This document shows, one piece after another, positions 16,151 through 24,722 of a DNA stretch of 58,775 bases. The stretch covers positions 1 through 58,775 of the forward strand of contig JASEIO010000004.1 in NCBI GenBank assembly GCA_030017475.1. The letters are read 5' to 3'. Numbering within the stretch: position 1 is the stretch's first letter; each line of letters starts with the position of its first letter. Made by a program: the position numbers and the translations under genes. The stretch is from a bacterium (lineage in GTDB: Bacteria > UBA9089 > JASEIO01). The notes under the pieces were generated by a model. It did not search any database and was not told the origin of the DNA. It saw only the letters and a program-made list of their open reading frames with translations.

Positions 16151-17902
16151 GTGGACTACTACAGTACTAATCTACAATATCTAAGAGAGATTGAGCCTGA
16201 ATTGGCAGAAAGGTTGGAAGGTGTTTCTCCTGCACTACATGTTACACTTCCTAAGAATTCCCTTTTGGAAGACTCAGCTCTAAAGGATACTGGTATTGTG
16301 GCCATTTTAGGATTTGGATTAGGAGACCATGTGAAGGAGATAATACGTAGGACAGATAAAGAGACCTTTATTTTGGTGGTTGATCCTGATATAAGCACCT
16401 TTAAGACTGCTATGATCTATCGGGATTTAACCCCTATCTTTCAAGAGAGAAGGGTTGGATTAGCCATTTCTGAAGATCCAACTTTTGCAACCATAGTGAG
16501 ACTTGACAAGTTCAGTGCCTATACTAGATTGATAAAAAAGGATTTAAGGATAATGATAATTAGAAACAAACTTCTTGAAAGGCGTTTTCCAGAATATTAT
16601 CGAGCTGTAAGAGATGCATTACATCAGGCATCTATTTTCGCCTCTAAATCACTTTCTACATCAATAAAATTGGCATCTATTGTTCAAAGGAATGTCTTGA
16701 AAAATCTTGTGCATATGGTTAGGAGGCCAGGGGTAGATTCCTTATTTGGATGCTTTAGTGGTATTCCAGGAATAATTGTGGCATCCGGTCCATCCTTAGA
16801 TAAGAATGTAAGGGATTTGTATGGAGCTAAAGGGCATGCCCTAATAGCCTGTCTTGATACCTCCATTTCTACCCTTTTACATCATGGAATTAAACCAGAT
16901 TTGGTGGTTACCCTTGATCCATCTAAGAAGAATTATGATTATTATTTTAAGGATATAGATCTATCTGGCGTAAACTTAGTAGCAAGTATGACCACATATC
17001 CAAAGATAATCTCTCGCCATAAAGGTACAATATTTCTGGCTAATCCAGAGAATGGCTTAGTAAGATTTTTAGGAGATACCATATCCTTTAATGGTCTTGT
17101 CCCTAAAGGTGGTGGATCAGTAGCCCATTTTACCTTCAATTTGGTTAGATGCCTAGGATGCGATCCGGTTATATTTGTTGGGCAAGATCTGGCATTTGAT
17201 GGTAAAAAGACCTATACAGAGTTCGTTCCAGATCAAAAGAAAGAGGATATCCAGCGGGAGATTGCTGAAAAAGGGACTGTATGGGTTGAGGGTATAGATG
17301 GCAACCCTGTTTTGACCTCTCAGGTCCTTTCTGATTTCTTGCGCTGGTTTGAGATTGTAATCAGATTTACAAAACACAAGACCACATATATCGATTCGAC
17401 TGAAGGAGGGGCAAAGATAAAAGGGACACACATTATGTCATTAAAAGAGGCAATAAATAATTATTGTAGGAAAGGGGTCGAGATCGAAGGGATAATAAAA
17501 AAGGCTGAAGAAGGATATAAACCACCCACCTTAGATAGATTGGTTGATGCAATTGTCCAATTGAGAGATGCCTGGGGAGAGATAGTGAAGATTGCGAAAC
17601 AGGGAAAGGAAAGGATAGATGGACTTGAAAGACTCAAATCTTTACATAAACAGATAGAAGACCATAGGTTATTCAAAGAGACTACTACTTCTCTAAATCC
17701 TTTTGAATATAAACTAAAGAGGAGATTGGAAAAGATTGAAGGATATAAGAAAAGAGATAACTTAGAATTCCACAAGATGAAGGCATATAGGAGCTATTTT
17801 AATAAGGTCTTACGGTTTTCCCATTCTACAATTTGGCATCTTGAGGGGGTAGAAAAGAGACTAAGAAACGTAAATGAAATATATGGATATATGGGAGGAT
17901 AA
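16151..17902 (+). CDS. Maf-type flagellin glycosyltransferase 4 (DUF115)
   Basis: 583 residues. GTG 16151 is chosen as start because it aligns with the MDYYxSNL opening of the paralogues (VDYYSTNLQYL) and GGAGGAGGA (16139-16147) lies just upstream; the frame is also open 15 bases further up. The N-terminal VAILGFGLGDHVKEII and the DUF115 start GIIVASGPSLDKN (near 205, with Ala-Ser replacing Ser-Ala) are followed by GGGSVAHFTFNLVRCLG, IFVGQDLAFDG and DSTEGGAKIKG (Ser in place of Ala). It is followed after two bases by the CMP-sugar synthetase, which would make the donor for this enzyme class. Confidence 0.92.
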   Translation: MDYYSTNLQYLREIEPELAERLEGVSPALHVTLPKNSLLEDSALKDTGIVAILGFGLGDHVKEIIRRTDKETFILVVDPDISTFKTAMIYRDLTPIFQERRVGLAISEDPTFATIVRLDKFSAYTRLIKKDLRIMIIRNKLLERRFPEYYRAVRDALHQASIFASKSLSTSIKLASIVQRNVLKNLVHMVRRPGVDSLFGCFSGIPGIIVASGPSLDKNVRDLYGAKGHALIACLDTSISTLLHHGIKPDLVVTLDPSKKNYDYYFKDIDLSGVNLVASMTTYPKIISRHKGTIFLANPENGLVRFLGDTISFNGLVPKGGGSVAHFTFNLVRCLGCDPVIFVGQDLAFDGKKTYTEFVPDQKKEDIQREIAEKGTVWVEGIDGNPVLTSQVLSDFLRWFEIVIRFTKHKTTYIDSTEGGAKIKGTHIMSLKEAINNYCRKGVEIEGIIKKAEEGYKPPTLDRLVDAIVQLRDAWGEIVKIAKQGKERIDGLERLKSLHKQIEDHRLFKETTTSLNPFEYKLKRRLEKIEGYKKRDNLEFHKMKAYRSYFNKVLRFSHSTIWHLEGVEKRLRNVNEIYGYMGG

Positions 17903-17904
17903 GA

Positions 17905-18618
17905 TTGAAGGTTTTAGGGATAATTCCTGCAAGGGGTGGAAGTAAGGGGTTAAGGGATAAGAATATTCGATCCCTTTTAGGGAAACCCGTTATCTACTAT
18001 ACCATTAAACACGCCCTAAATTCTGAGGTGATTGATAAGGTAGTTGTCTCAACAGAGGATGCGAAGATTGCTAAAATCGTTGAGGGGTATGGTGTTCAGG
18101 TTATCAAAAGGCCAAAAGACTTAGCGACAGACAATGCCCCTATAGAGTTATCATTAAGACATGCAGTTAGGTATTTGGAGCATAATGGATACCTTGCTGA
18201 TCTTATAGTATTATTGTATGCCAATGTACCAGTCAGGGATAAGGGGATAATAGAAAAGGCGGTCAATTATCTGATTGAAACCAAGGCAGATTCAGTCTTG
18301 AGTTTTAAAAATGTAGGCAAGTTTCATCCAGAATGGATGTTTAGATTGGATAAGGAGAAAAGGGCCATCCCATTTATGAGATCCAATATATTTAGAAGAC
18401 AGGATCTATCCCCTTTATATATCCATGATGGAGCAGTTACGGTTATTAGAAAGGATGTACTGATGCAAACTGAAGGAAAATCTGGTCTATATTCCTTTAT
18501 GGGGGAGGATATAAGGGGGATTATTCAAGATGGATATACAGTTGATATTGACTCCTTACTTGATTTTGAGCTCGCCAAGGTCCTACTAAATAATAGAAAT
18601 TTGATGGTGGATGATTAA
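17905..18618 (+). CDS. neuA: CMP-nonulosonic acid synthetase (NeuA/LegF/PseF type)
   Basis: A 237-residue cytidylyltransferase that activates a sialic-acid-like sugar with CTP to give the CMP donor used by Maf. The N-terminal nucleotide site LGIIPARGGSKGLRDKNIR is the family signature; KPVIYYTIKHAL, VVSTEDAKIAKI and the metal-site region near GEDIRGIIQDGYTVDIDSLLDFELA also match. TTG 17905 is the start, with GGGAGG (17893-17898) 6 bases upstream. The length fits the bacterial flagellar forms. Whether the substrate is legionaminic, pseudaminic or another nonulosonic acid is not readable from this gene, but the neighbours favour the legionaminic type. Confidence 0.9.
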   Translation: MKVLGIIPARGGSKGLRDKNIRSLLGKPVIYYTIKHALNSEVIDKVVVSTEDAKIAKIVEGYGVQVIKRPKDLATDNAPIELSLRHAVRYLEHNGYLADLIVLLYANVPVRDKGIIEKAVNYLIETKADSVLSFKNVGKFHPEWMFRLDKEKRAIPFMRSNIFRRQDLSPLYIHDGAVTVIRKDVLMQTEGKSGLYSFMGEDIRGIIQDGYTVDIDSLLDFELAKVLLNNRNLMVDD

Positions 18619-18634
18619 TTAAGGAGATTAAGAT

Positions 18635-20053
18635 ATGGATATTTTACTTATATTTCCTCCAATCAGAGAAGATGATCTACCACGAAATTTCCCTACTGGC
18701 TTAGGTATAATTGCCCAGGTCTTAATAGATCAAGGTCACAATGTAAGGGTCTTGGATATTAATGGCAATAGATGGAGAAGGGAAGAGGTAGAAAGAAGGA
18801 TAAAGAACGCAAGCTATGATATAGCTGGTATTGGAGGTCTGATTACGGTATATAACTATACAAAATGGCTAATACCAATCCTTAAGAAAAGGAATCCAAA
18901 GGCTCCTGTTATAATAGGAGGAAGTGTTGGTTCCTCAATCCCAGAGCTTATTCTTAAAAAAACAGAGGCAGATATTGTAGTAATTGGGGAAGGGGAAGAG
19001 ACCATTAAGGAACTAATAACTACTTTAGAAGCTGGAGGAGATTTAAAGGATGTCAATGGGATTTGGTTTAGGGATGATGGGAGGATTTCAAAAACCGCGC
19101 CTCGTGAACCCATCAAGGACTTGGATAGGATTCCCTTTCCATGCTTTGACCTATTTCCTATGGAGGTATACCTTAAGAATCCAGTAGTAGGGATTGGAAG
19201 GGATATAGACCTGATTACGAGTCGTGGTTGTCCGCATAGGTGTATATATTGTTATCAGATATTTGGAAGGACCTATCGGTATCATTCTGTAGAATATATG
19301 ATCGAGCTAATCAAATTATTAAAAAAGAGATACAGAATCGATTTCGTATCCTTTCAAGAGGATTGTTTTGTGGTGAATAAAGAAAGGGTTTATCGGTTTT
19401 GTGAGGAATTACTTAGGCAAAGGCTAAAGATCAAGTGGTCTTGTACTGGGAGGGTAAATCTTGTAACAGAAGATATGTTAAAAAAGATGAAACAGGCAGG
19501 GTGTGTTTCTGTCTCATATGGAATAGAATCTGGAAGTCAAGAGATTTTAGATAGGATGAAAAAGGGGGTTAAGGTTGAACAGGCCTATCGTGCAATTAGG
19601 CTCACTCGAAAGATTGGATTAAGGGCACCAACATCCTTTATGCTTGGAACCCCTGGTGAGACAAAAGAGACTATTCAAGAAACCATAGATTTCTGTAAAT
19701 CTCTAAACCTTCCCCTGCAATCTATTATGTTTACTACACCCTATCCCGGTACCCCTTTATATGAAGAGATAAAGGAAAATGGGTTAATAAAGGATGAGGA
19801 AGGGTTTATCATGGGATTGGGCGATGCATTGAGGTTCACTATAAATCTGACCAATTTCAGTGACCAGGAATTGATCCATTTTCAAAGATCAATGGTTGAA
19901 GAGGTAATGGAGTCTTATAATAAGCCAAATTTCTTGAAAGAGGCATTTCAGGGATGTAGGCTATATGGCCCAAGATTATATCTAAAGGGTCTAATCCAAA
20001 GTCAAGGAAGGGCATTCAAGTTACATCGAAAAAGGCATGGATTTAACGAATGA
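18635..20053 (+). CDS. B12-binding domain radical SAM protein
   Basis: 472 residues. An N-terminal cobalamin-binding-like domain (1-130, with GLGIIAQVLIDQGH and VIGEGEETIKEL) is followed by a radical SAM barrel with the [4Fe-4S] motif CPHRCIYC (about residue 195) in the context ITSRGCPHRC. SYGIESGSQEIL and MLGTPGETKETI are standard later motifs. Such proteins often methylate or rearrange unactivated carbons. It lies inside the nonulosonic acid operon: AAGGAG is 8 bases before its ATG, and its stop overlaps the next gene by ATGA. It may tailor the sugar before activation. The substrate is unknown and the role is inferred from position. Confidence 0.85.
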   Translation: MDILLIFPPIREDDLPRNFPTGLGIIAQVLIDQGHNVRVLDINGNRWRREEVERRIKNASYDIAGIGGLITVYNYTKWLIPILKKRNPKAPVIIGGSVGSSIPELILKKTEADIVVIGEGEETIKELITTLEAGGDLKDVNGIWFRDDGRISKTAPREPIKDLDRIPFPCFDLFPMEVYLKNPVVGIGRDIDLITSRGCPHRCIYCYQIFGRTYRYHSVEYMIELIKLLKKRYRIDFVSFQEDCFVVNKERVYRFCEELLRQRLKIKWSCTGRVNLVTEDMLKKMKQAGCVSVSYGIESGSQEILDRMKKGVKVEQAYRAIRLTRKIGLRAPTSFMLGTPGETKETIQETIDFCKSLNLPLQSIMFTTPYPGTPLYEEIKENGLIKDEEGFIMGLGDALRFTINLTNFSDQELIHFQRSMVEEVMESYNKPNFLKEAFQGCRLYGPRLYLKGLIQSQGRAFKLHRKRHGFNE

Positions 20054-21198
20054 AAAAGATTGCTGTTATAACAGGGACAAGGGCTGATTATGGTTTATTG
20101 CATTGGATATTAAAAGAGATTGATGAGGATACGGATTTAGAACTAAGGTTAATAGTCACTGGTATGCATCTATCGCAAGAATTTGGTTTAACTATTAAAG
20201 AGATTGAAAAGGATGGATTTAAGATAGATGAAAAGGTTGAGATGCTCCTATCCTCTGATACAGGTGTTGGCATAGCAAAGTCCATAGGATTAGGAGTAAT
20301 AGGGTTTGCAGATGTCTTAGAGAGATTAGACCCAGATATTTTATTGGTATTGGGTGACAGGTTTGAGATATTTGCTGCTTGTACTGCAGCTATGGCTTTA
20401 AATATCCCTATAGCTCATATAGCAGGTGGAGAGTCAACAGAGGGTGTAATTGATGAACAGATAAGGCATGCCATTACCAAGATGAGTCACATCCATTTTC
20501 CTTCTATAGAATTCTATGCAAAAAGGATTAGGAGGATGGGCGAAGAAGACTGGAGGGTTTTTGTTGTAGGTGGGACAGGGCTTGATCATATAAAAAGGCT
20601 TGATTTGATGACAAAAGATGAAATAGAAAGAGTGTTAGATATAAAGATTGAAAAGCCAACCTTGTTAGTCACTTATCATCCTGTAACATTAGAATCTGAA
20701 GATACAGATAGGCAAGTTGATGAATTATTAAGAGCCTTAGAAGAGACAGGAGCAAGAATAATCTTCACCTATCCAAATGCTGAGGTAAAGAGCAGGGAGA
20801 TAATCAAAAAGATAAAGGGATTTGTACTTAATTATCCTAAGGCAAAGATATTTATTAATCTTGGACAAAGGAGATATTTAAGTTTACTAAAATATGTTGA
20901 TGTAATGATAGGTAATTCTTCTTCAGGGATAATAGAGGCACCTTCGTTTGAATTACCAGTTGTAAACATCGGAAATAGGCAAAAGGGAAGAATAAGGGCA
21001 AGAAATGTTATTGATGTTGGTTATACCAAAGAGGAGATAATAAAGGGGATTGATAGAGCCTTAGATAAGGGGTTTAAAAGGAGCTTGAAGGGTTTGAAAA
21101 ATCCCTATGGAAATGGAGATTCCAGTAAGAGGATTGTAGATGTTTTGAAATCAATAGAGATTGATGATAGGCTTCTTAAGAAGAGATTTAGTGATTAG
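20050..21198 (+). CDS. neuC: NDP-N-acetylhexosamine 2-epimerase, hydrolysing (NeuC/LegG)
   Basis: 382 residues, the usual length. It converts a UDP- or GDP-linked N-acetylated sugar into the free 2-epimer that NeuB/LegI condenses with phosphoenolpyruvate. It opens KKIAVITGTRADYGLL, a signature of the hydrolysing branch, followed by PDILLVLGDRFEIFAA, AHIAGGEST, MSHIHFP, LVTYHPVT and MIGNSSSGIIEAPSF. The GDP-sugar context (PtmE-like and LegB genes nearby) favours LegG activity on GDP-2,4-diacetamido-trideoxyhexose over sialic NeuC. The ATGA overlap with the radical SAM gene indicates coupling. Confidence 0.9.
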   Translation: MKKIAVITGTRADYGLLHWILKEIDEDTDLELRLIVTGMHLSQEFGLTIKEIEKDGFKIDEKVEMLLSSDTGVGIAKSIGLGVIGFADVLERLDPDILLVLGDRFEIFAACTAAMALNIPIAHIAGGESTEGVIDEQIRHAITKMSHIHFPSIEFYAKRIRRMGEEDWRVFVVGGTGLDHIKRLDLMTKDEIERVLDIKIEKPTLLVTYHPVTLESEDTDRQVDELLRALEETGARIIFTYPNAEVKSREIIKKIKGFVLNYPKAKIFINLGQRRYLSLLKYVDVMIGNSSSGIIEAPSFELPVVNIGNRQKGRIRARNVIDVGYTKEEIIKGIDRALDKGFKRSLKGLKNPYGNGDSSKRIVDVLKSIEIDDRLLKKRFSD

Positions 21199-21269
21199 TT
21201 GGTATGGGGGGAGAGATTCTTATCACGAAATAGATTTACCATTTCTTGGTGAAAAAAGGGAGGTTTTTA

Positions 21270-21914
21270 GTGAAAAAGGTAGTTGGAGTTGGAGCAGGTG
21301 GTCATGCTAAGGTCTTGATAGACATTTTAAAGAAAGAGGATACATATGAAATTGTAGGAATTACTGATGTAAAACAGGAGCTTTTCGGTTCAGAGATTTT
21401 TGGTATTCCAATAATCGGAAGTGATGAAGAACTTCCAAGACTATTTGAATCAGGTGTAGGATATGCCTTTATTGGAGTAGGCTCGGTTAGGGATCCAAGC
21501 CTTAGAACTTATCTCTTTAGAAAAACACTCCAAATAGGATTTCGGATGATTAATATTGTCCATAAATCTGCCATTATCTCGGATGAGGTAGTGTTAGGGT
21601 GTGGAATTTCTATAATGGCTGGAGCAATTATCAATATAGGGGTTAAAATAGGTGATAATGTTATTATAAATACAGGGGCAATAATAGAACATGATTGTGT
21701 TATTGAGGATAATGTTCATATCTCGCCAGGGGTAAAGATAGGAGGAGGGGTAAGGATTGGCAAGGATACCCATATTGGGATTGGTGCAACTATTATACAG
21801 AATAAAACTATTGGAGAGGATGTAGTGGTTGGAGCTGGTTCAGTAGTAATAAGAAATGTCCCGGATAGGGTTACAGTAGTTGGATCTCCTGCTAAGATCT
21901 TGAAAAAGGGGTAA
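21270..21914 (+). CDS. neuD: NeuD/LegH-type sugar O/N-acetyltransferase
   Basis: 214 residues. An N-terminal Rossmann-like PglD_N domain (VVGVGAGGHAKVLIDIL) precedes a left-handed beta-helix of hexapeptide repeats (about residues 95-205, for example GAIINIGVKIGDNVIINTGA) with the PglD-family HDC motif (EHDCVIEDNVHISPG), where His is the expected catalytic base. In legionaminic acid pathways the LegH member N-acetylates the 4-amino group installed by LegC. GTG 21270 is preferred because GGGAGG (21258-21263) lies 6 bases before it; the frame is open to 21246. Confidence 0.85.
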   Translation: MKKVVGVGAGGHAKVLIDILKKEDTYEIVGITDVKQELFGSEIFGIPIIGSDEELPRLFESGVGYAFIGVGSVRDPSLRTYLFRKTLQIGFRMINIVHKSAIISDEVVLGCGISIMAGAIINIGVKIGDNVIINTGAIIEHDCVIEDNVHISPGVKIGGGVRIGKDTHIGIGATIIQNKTIGEDVVVGAGSVVIRNVPDRVTVVGSPAKILKKG

Positions 21915-21916
21915 AA

Positions 21917-22984
21917 ATGGATAAAGATTTTAGAGATATCTTGGTTTCTCCAGATACCTCTATTAGAGAAACTATGAAGGTAATTGATGAAGGGGTGATG
22001 GAGATTGCCTTGGTTGTGAATGAAGAAAATAGACTATTGGGAACAGTAACAGATGGTGATATAAGGCGTGCTATCTTAAAGGATATTGGGTTAGAGGAGA
22101 AGATTAAAAATGTGATGCACCCAAATCCTGTTACAGCAAGAGTTAGTACCCTAAAAGAGGATCTACTGCATTTAATGAAATCAACCTCCCTGAGACAGAT
22201 ACCTATTGTAGATGAAGAACATAGGGTCATTGGCATCAAATTGTTAAAAGATTTGATCAAGGAAAAGGGAAAGGAGAATATAGTGATCATTATGGCTGGT
22301 GGTTTAGGAAATAGATTGAAACCTTTGACCAATTCCATTCCTAAACCCCTATTAAAGGTGGGTAAAAAACCATTATTAGAGATTATAATTGAGCAATTAG
22401 AGTCTTATGGGTTAAGGGATATCTTTATTTCAGTGAATTATAAGCCAGATCTAATTGAAAACTATTTCCAAGATGGTAGGCAGTATGGAGTAAAGATACG
22501 TTATTTAAAAGAAGATAAGCAATTAGGGACTGCCGGCTCTATTAGATTAGCTAAAGAGTGGATAGAAAAACCTTTCTTAGTTATGAATGGGGATCTGTTA
22601 ACCAAGGTAAATTTTGATAGCCTATTAGACTACCATTTACAGAATGGATATAGTTTAACAATGGCGATAAATAGATATAGGTTTCAAATTCCTTATGGAG
22701 TGGTGGATTTAGAGGATACTAAGGTAAAAGGTATTTCAGAAAAACCATCTCTTGCCTTTTTTATTAACGCTGGTATTTATGTAATAAATCCAGAACTTAC
22801 TAAGTTTATTCCTGAGAATGAATACTTTGATATGCCTGATTTGATCAATAAGGTTATCGAAAATAAAGAGATTATAGGGAGTTTTCCAATTCGGGAGTAT
22901 TGGTTAGATGTTGGAGAAATAGAGGATTTCAAAAGGGCTAACCACGAATATGATAAATACTTTAATAACACTCATGGAGAATAG
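21917..22984 (+). CDS. CBS-domain sugar nucleotidyltransferase (PtmE-like)
   Basis: 355 residues. Two CBS domains (about 1-115) are followed by a nucleotidyltransferase domain with IMAGGLGNRLKPLTNSIPKPLL, where the GG-x-G-x-R and the Lys are the nucleotide-binding residues, then GTAGSIRLA and FLVMNGDLLTK with the metal-binding Asp. This fusion is the architecture of Campylobacter PtmE, which makes GDP-glucosamine/GDP-GlcNAc for legionaminic acid. Its place between neuD and legB, with gaps of only 2 bases, supports that role. Assignment to GTP over UTP is by homology of context and is not proven by sequence. Confidence 0.85.
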   Translation: MDKDFRDILVSPDTSIRETMKVIDEGVMEIALVVNEENRLLGTVTDGDIRRAILKDIGLEEKIKNVMHPNPVTARVSTLKEDLLHLMKSTSLRQIPIVDEEHRVIGIKLLKDLIKEKGKENIVIIMAGGLGNRLKPLTNSIPKPLLKVGKKPLLEIIIEQLESYGLRDIFISVNYKPDLIENYFQDGRQYGVKIRYLKEDKQLGTAGSIRLAKEWIEKPFLVMNGDLLTKVNFDSLLDYHLQNGYSLTMAINRYRFQIPYGVVDLEDTKVKGISEKPSLAFFINAGIYVINPELTKFIPENEYFDMPDLINKVIENKEIIGSFPIREYWLDVGEIEDFKRANHEYDKYFNNTHGE

Positions 22985-22986
22985 GA

Positions 22987-23976
22987 ATGGATTTGGTAAA
23001 TAAAAGGATTCTTGTTACTGGAGCTGGTGGATTTATTGGAAGTCATTTAGTAGAAAGACTGGTTGAATTAGGGGGAAGGGTTCGGGCCTTTGTAAGATAT
23101 AATTCTATGAATAACTGGGGATGGATAGATACCTTTCCAAAAGAAAGGAAAGATAAAATAGAGATATTTTGTGGTGATATTAGAGAGGCTAGATCCGTGG
23201 ATAAGGCTATGAAGGGGATAGATGTGGTTTTCCATTTAGCAGCTTTAGTCGCTATTCCCTATTCTTATATCTCTCCAAGCTCTTTTGTAAGGACTAATGT
23301 AGAGGGCACCTTGAATATTTTACAGGCTGCATTAGATAATGATTTAGAGAGGCTTATCCATACATCAACAAGCGAGGTATATGGAACAGCAAAGTATGTT
23401 CCAATCGATGAAAGGCATCCCTTGCAGCCCCAATCACCCTATTCCGCTAGTAAGATTTCAGGAGATATGTTGGCAGAAAGCTTTTATCGATCATTTGGAT
23501 TACCAATAGCTATAATAAGGCCTTTCAATACCTATGGTCCTCGTCAATCTGCAAGGGCTATAATCCCTACCATAATAACTCAAGCCTTAAATAGAGATGT
23601 AGTAGAATTGGGATCATTACATCCTACAAGAGACTTGACTTATGTGGAGGATACGGTAGATGGTTTTATTAAGATTGCCGAATCACCTAATTCTATAGGA
23701 GAGGTGATTAACATAGGTTCTAAATCTGAGATCTCTATCAAAGATTTGGCAAAAAGGATTTGTGAGATTTTGGGAAGGAAACCCTCTTTAAGCATTAAAG
23801 ATGAAAGAATCCGACCAAAAAATAGCGAGGTCGAACGTCTATTAGCAGAGAATAAAAAGGCAAAGGAACTCATTGGATGGGAACCGAAGTACACCTTAGA
23901 TGAAGGACTTGAGAAGACTGTGATATGGTTTAAGGAGAACCTATCTCTTTATAAACCCGAGATATATAACCTTTAA
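22987..23976 (+). CDS. legB: GDP-N-acetylglucosamine 4,6-dehydratase (LegB)
   Basis: A 329-residue extended SDR enzyme that makes the 4-keto-6-deoxy intermediate of the legionaminic pathway. The NAD site is VTGAGGFIGSHLVERL, the catalytic Tyr/Lys are in SPYSASKISGD, and the typical LegB stretches YNSMNNWGWIDTFP, VAIPYSYISPSSFV, TSTSEVYGTAKYVPI and FNTYGPRQSARA are all present. In known clusters legB is followed by legC. Here legC is missing, and only a seven-codon relic of it may remain at 23995. Confidence 0.92.
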   Translation: MDLVNKRILVTGAGGFIGSHLVERLVELGGRVRAFVRYNSMNNWGWIDTFPKERKDKIEIFCGDIREARSVDKAMKGIDVVFHLAALVAIPYSYISPSSFVRTNVEGTLNILQAALDNDLERLIHTSTSEVYGTAKYVPIDERHPLQPQSPYSASKISGDMLAESFYRSFGLPIAIIRPFNTYGPRQSARAIIPTIITQALNRDVVELGSLHPTRDLTYVEDTVDGFIKIAESPNSIGEVINIGSKSEISIKDLAKRICEILGRKPSLSIKDERIRPKNSEVERLLAENKKAKELIGWEPKYTLDEGLEKTVIWFKENLSLYKPEIYNL

Positions 23977-23994
23977 AAATATGGACAATGTGAT

Positions 23995-24018
23995 ATGATC
24001 CCCTTATCTACGCCTTAA
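23995..24018 (+). pseudogene. Possible start of a deleted LegC aminotransferase gene
   Basis: Nineteen bases after the legB stop, ATG 23995 encodes MIPLSTP and then TAA (24016-24018). This short sequence resembles the usual N-terminus of LegC-type DegT/DnrJ aminotransferases, and legC normally sits exactly here. The remaining ~90 bases before the phosphatase gene show no further LegC similarity that I can recognise. Seven residues are a thin basis, so this is an inference from sequence plus position. Confidence 0.4.
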
Positions 24019-24121
24019 AATAGCAAAAGATACTATTCCTCCTTTGTAAGAGCAAATACAATAGATAGAGCGTAGAAAGAGAGAAGGCAGAACTCCTTTT
24101 TTAGAATTCAAAGTGAGGGCA

Positions 24122-24712
24122 ATGATAAGAAATAAAAGGGCTGTTTTCTTAGATAGAGATGGGACAATCAATGAGGATCTGGATTATGTAATCGATCCCT
24201 CTCATTTCAAATTATTAGATAAGGTCCTTGATGGGATGAGATTGTTACAACAAAATTATTTTAAGATAATTGTAATATCCAATCAATCAGGTGTCTCAAG
24301 AGGTTATTTCACAATCCATCAGGTAGATAATTTCCATCGCAAAATGAGGGATGAATTGAAAAAGGGGGGAATAGAGGTCGATGGGATATATTTTTGTCCC
24401 CATTATAAAAATGGGAAGGTTAAAGAATATGCGATTGATTGTTTATGTAGAAAACCAAACCCTGGTCTAATCTTACAGGCAGCGAATGATTTCCAGTTAG
24501 ACCTAAAAAGATGTTTCATGGTAGGAGATAAAATTCTGGATGTTGAAGCAGGAATAAAGGCAGGTTGCAAATCAATCCTTGTATTAACCGGGAAAGGGAA
24601 GGAGGAATTAAAAAATAGGAAGGCTTGGGAGATCCATCCGCATTATATTACACGTGATTTGCTTGATGCTGCCTATTGGATAATTAAGACATCCTATAAT
24701 CAGGATGTCTGA
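24122..24712 (+). CDS. gmhB: D,D-heptose 1,7-bisphosphate phosphatase (GmhB)
   Basis: A 196-residue HAD-superfamily phosphatase of the histidinol/heptose bisphosphate type. Motif I is FLDRDGTINED, motif II is VISNQSGVSRGYF, the zinc-binding loop is CPHYKNGK...CLCRKP, and motif III/IV is KRCFMVGDKILDVEAG. It removes one phosphate from heptose-1,7-bisphosphate between the kinase and nucleotidyltransferase steps of HldE. HldE and GmhA lie 9-11 kb downstream. ATG 24122 is taken as start; GTG 24113 is possible. A perfect stem-loop overlaps its 3' end. Confidence 0.88.
   Translation: MIRNKRAVFLDRDGTINEDLDYVIDPSHFKLLDKVLDGMRLLQQNYFKIIVISNQSGVSRGYFTIHQVDNFHRKMRDELKKGGIEVDGIYFCPHYKNGKVKEYAIDCLCRKPNPGLILQAANDFQLDLKRCFMVGDKILDVEAGIKAGCKSILVLTGKGKEELKNRKAWEIHPHYITRDLLDAAYWIIKTSYNQDV
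24687..24710 (+). other. Perfect 9-bp stem-loop between gmhB and the fusion gene
   Basis: AGACATCCT (24687-24695) pairs perfectly with AGGATGTCT (24702-24710) around a 6-base loop. It overlaps the last codons of gmhB and ends just before GAGGAGGGA, the ribosome binding site of the next gene. No T-run follows, so it is not a terminator. It may separate or tune translation of the two genes. Confidence 0.5.
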
Positions 24713-24722
24713 GGAGGGATGA

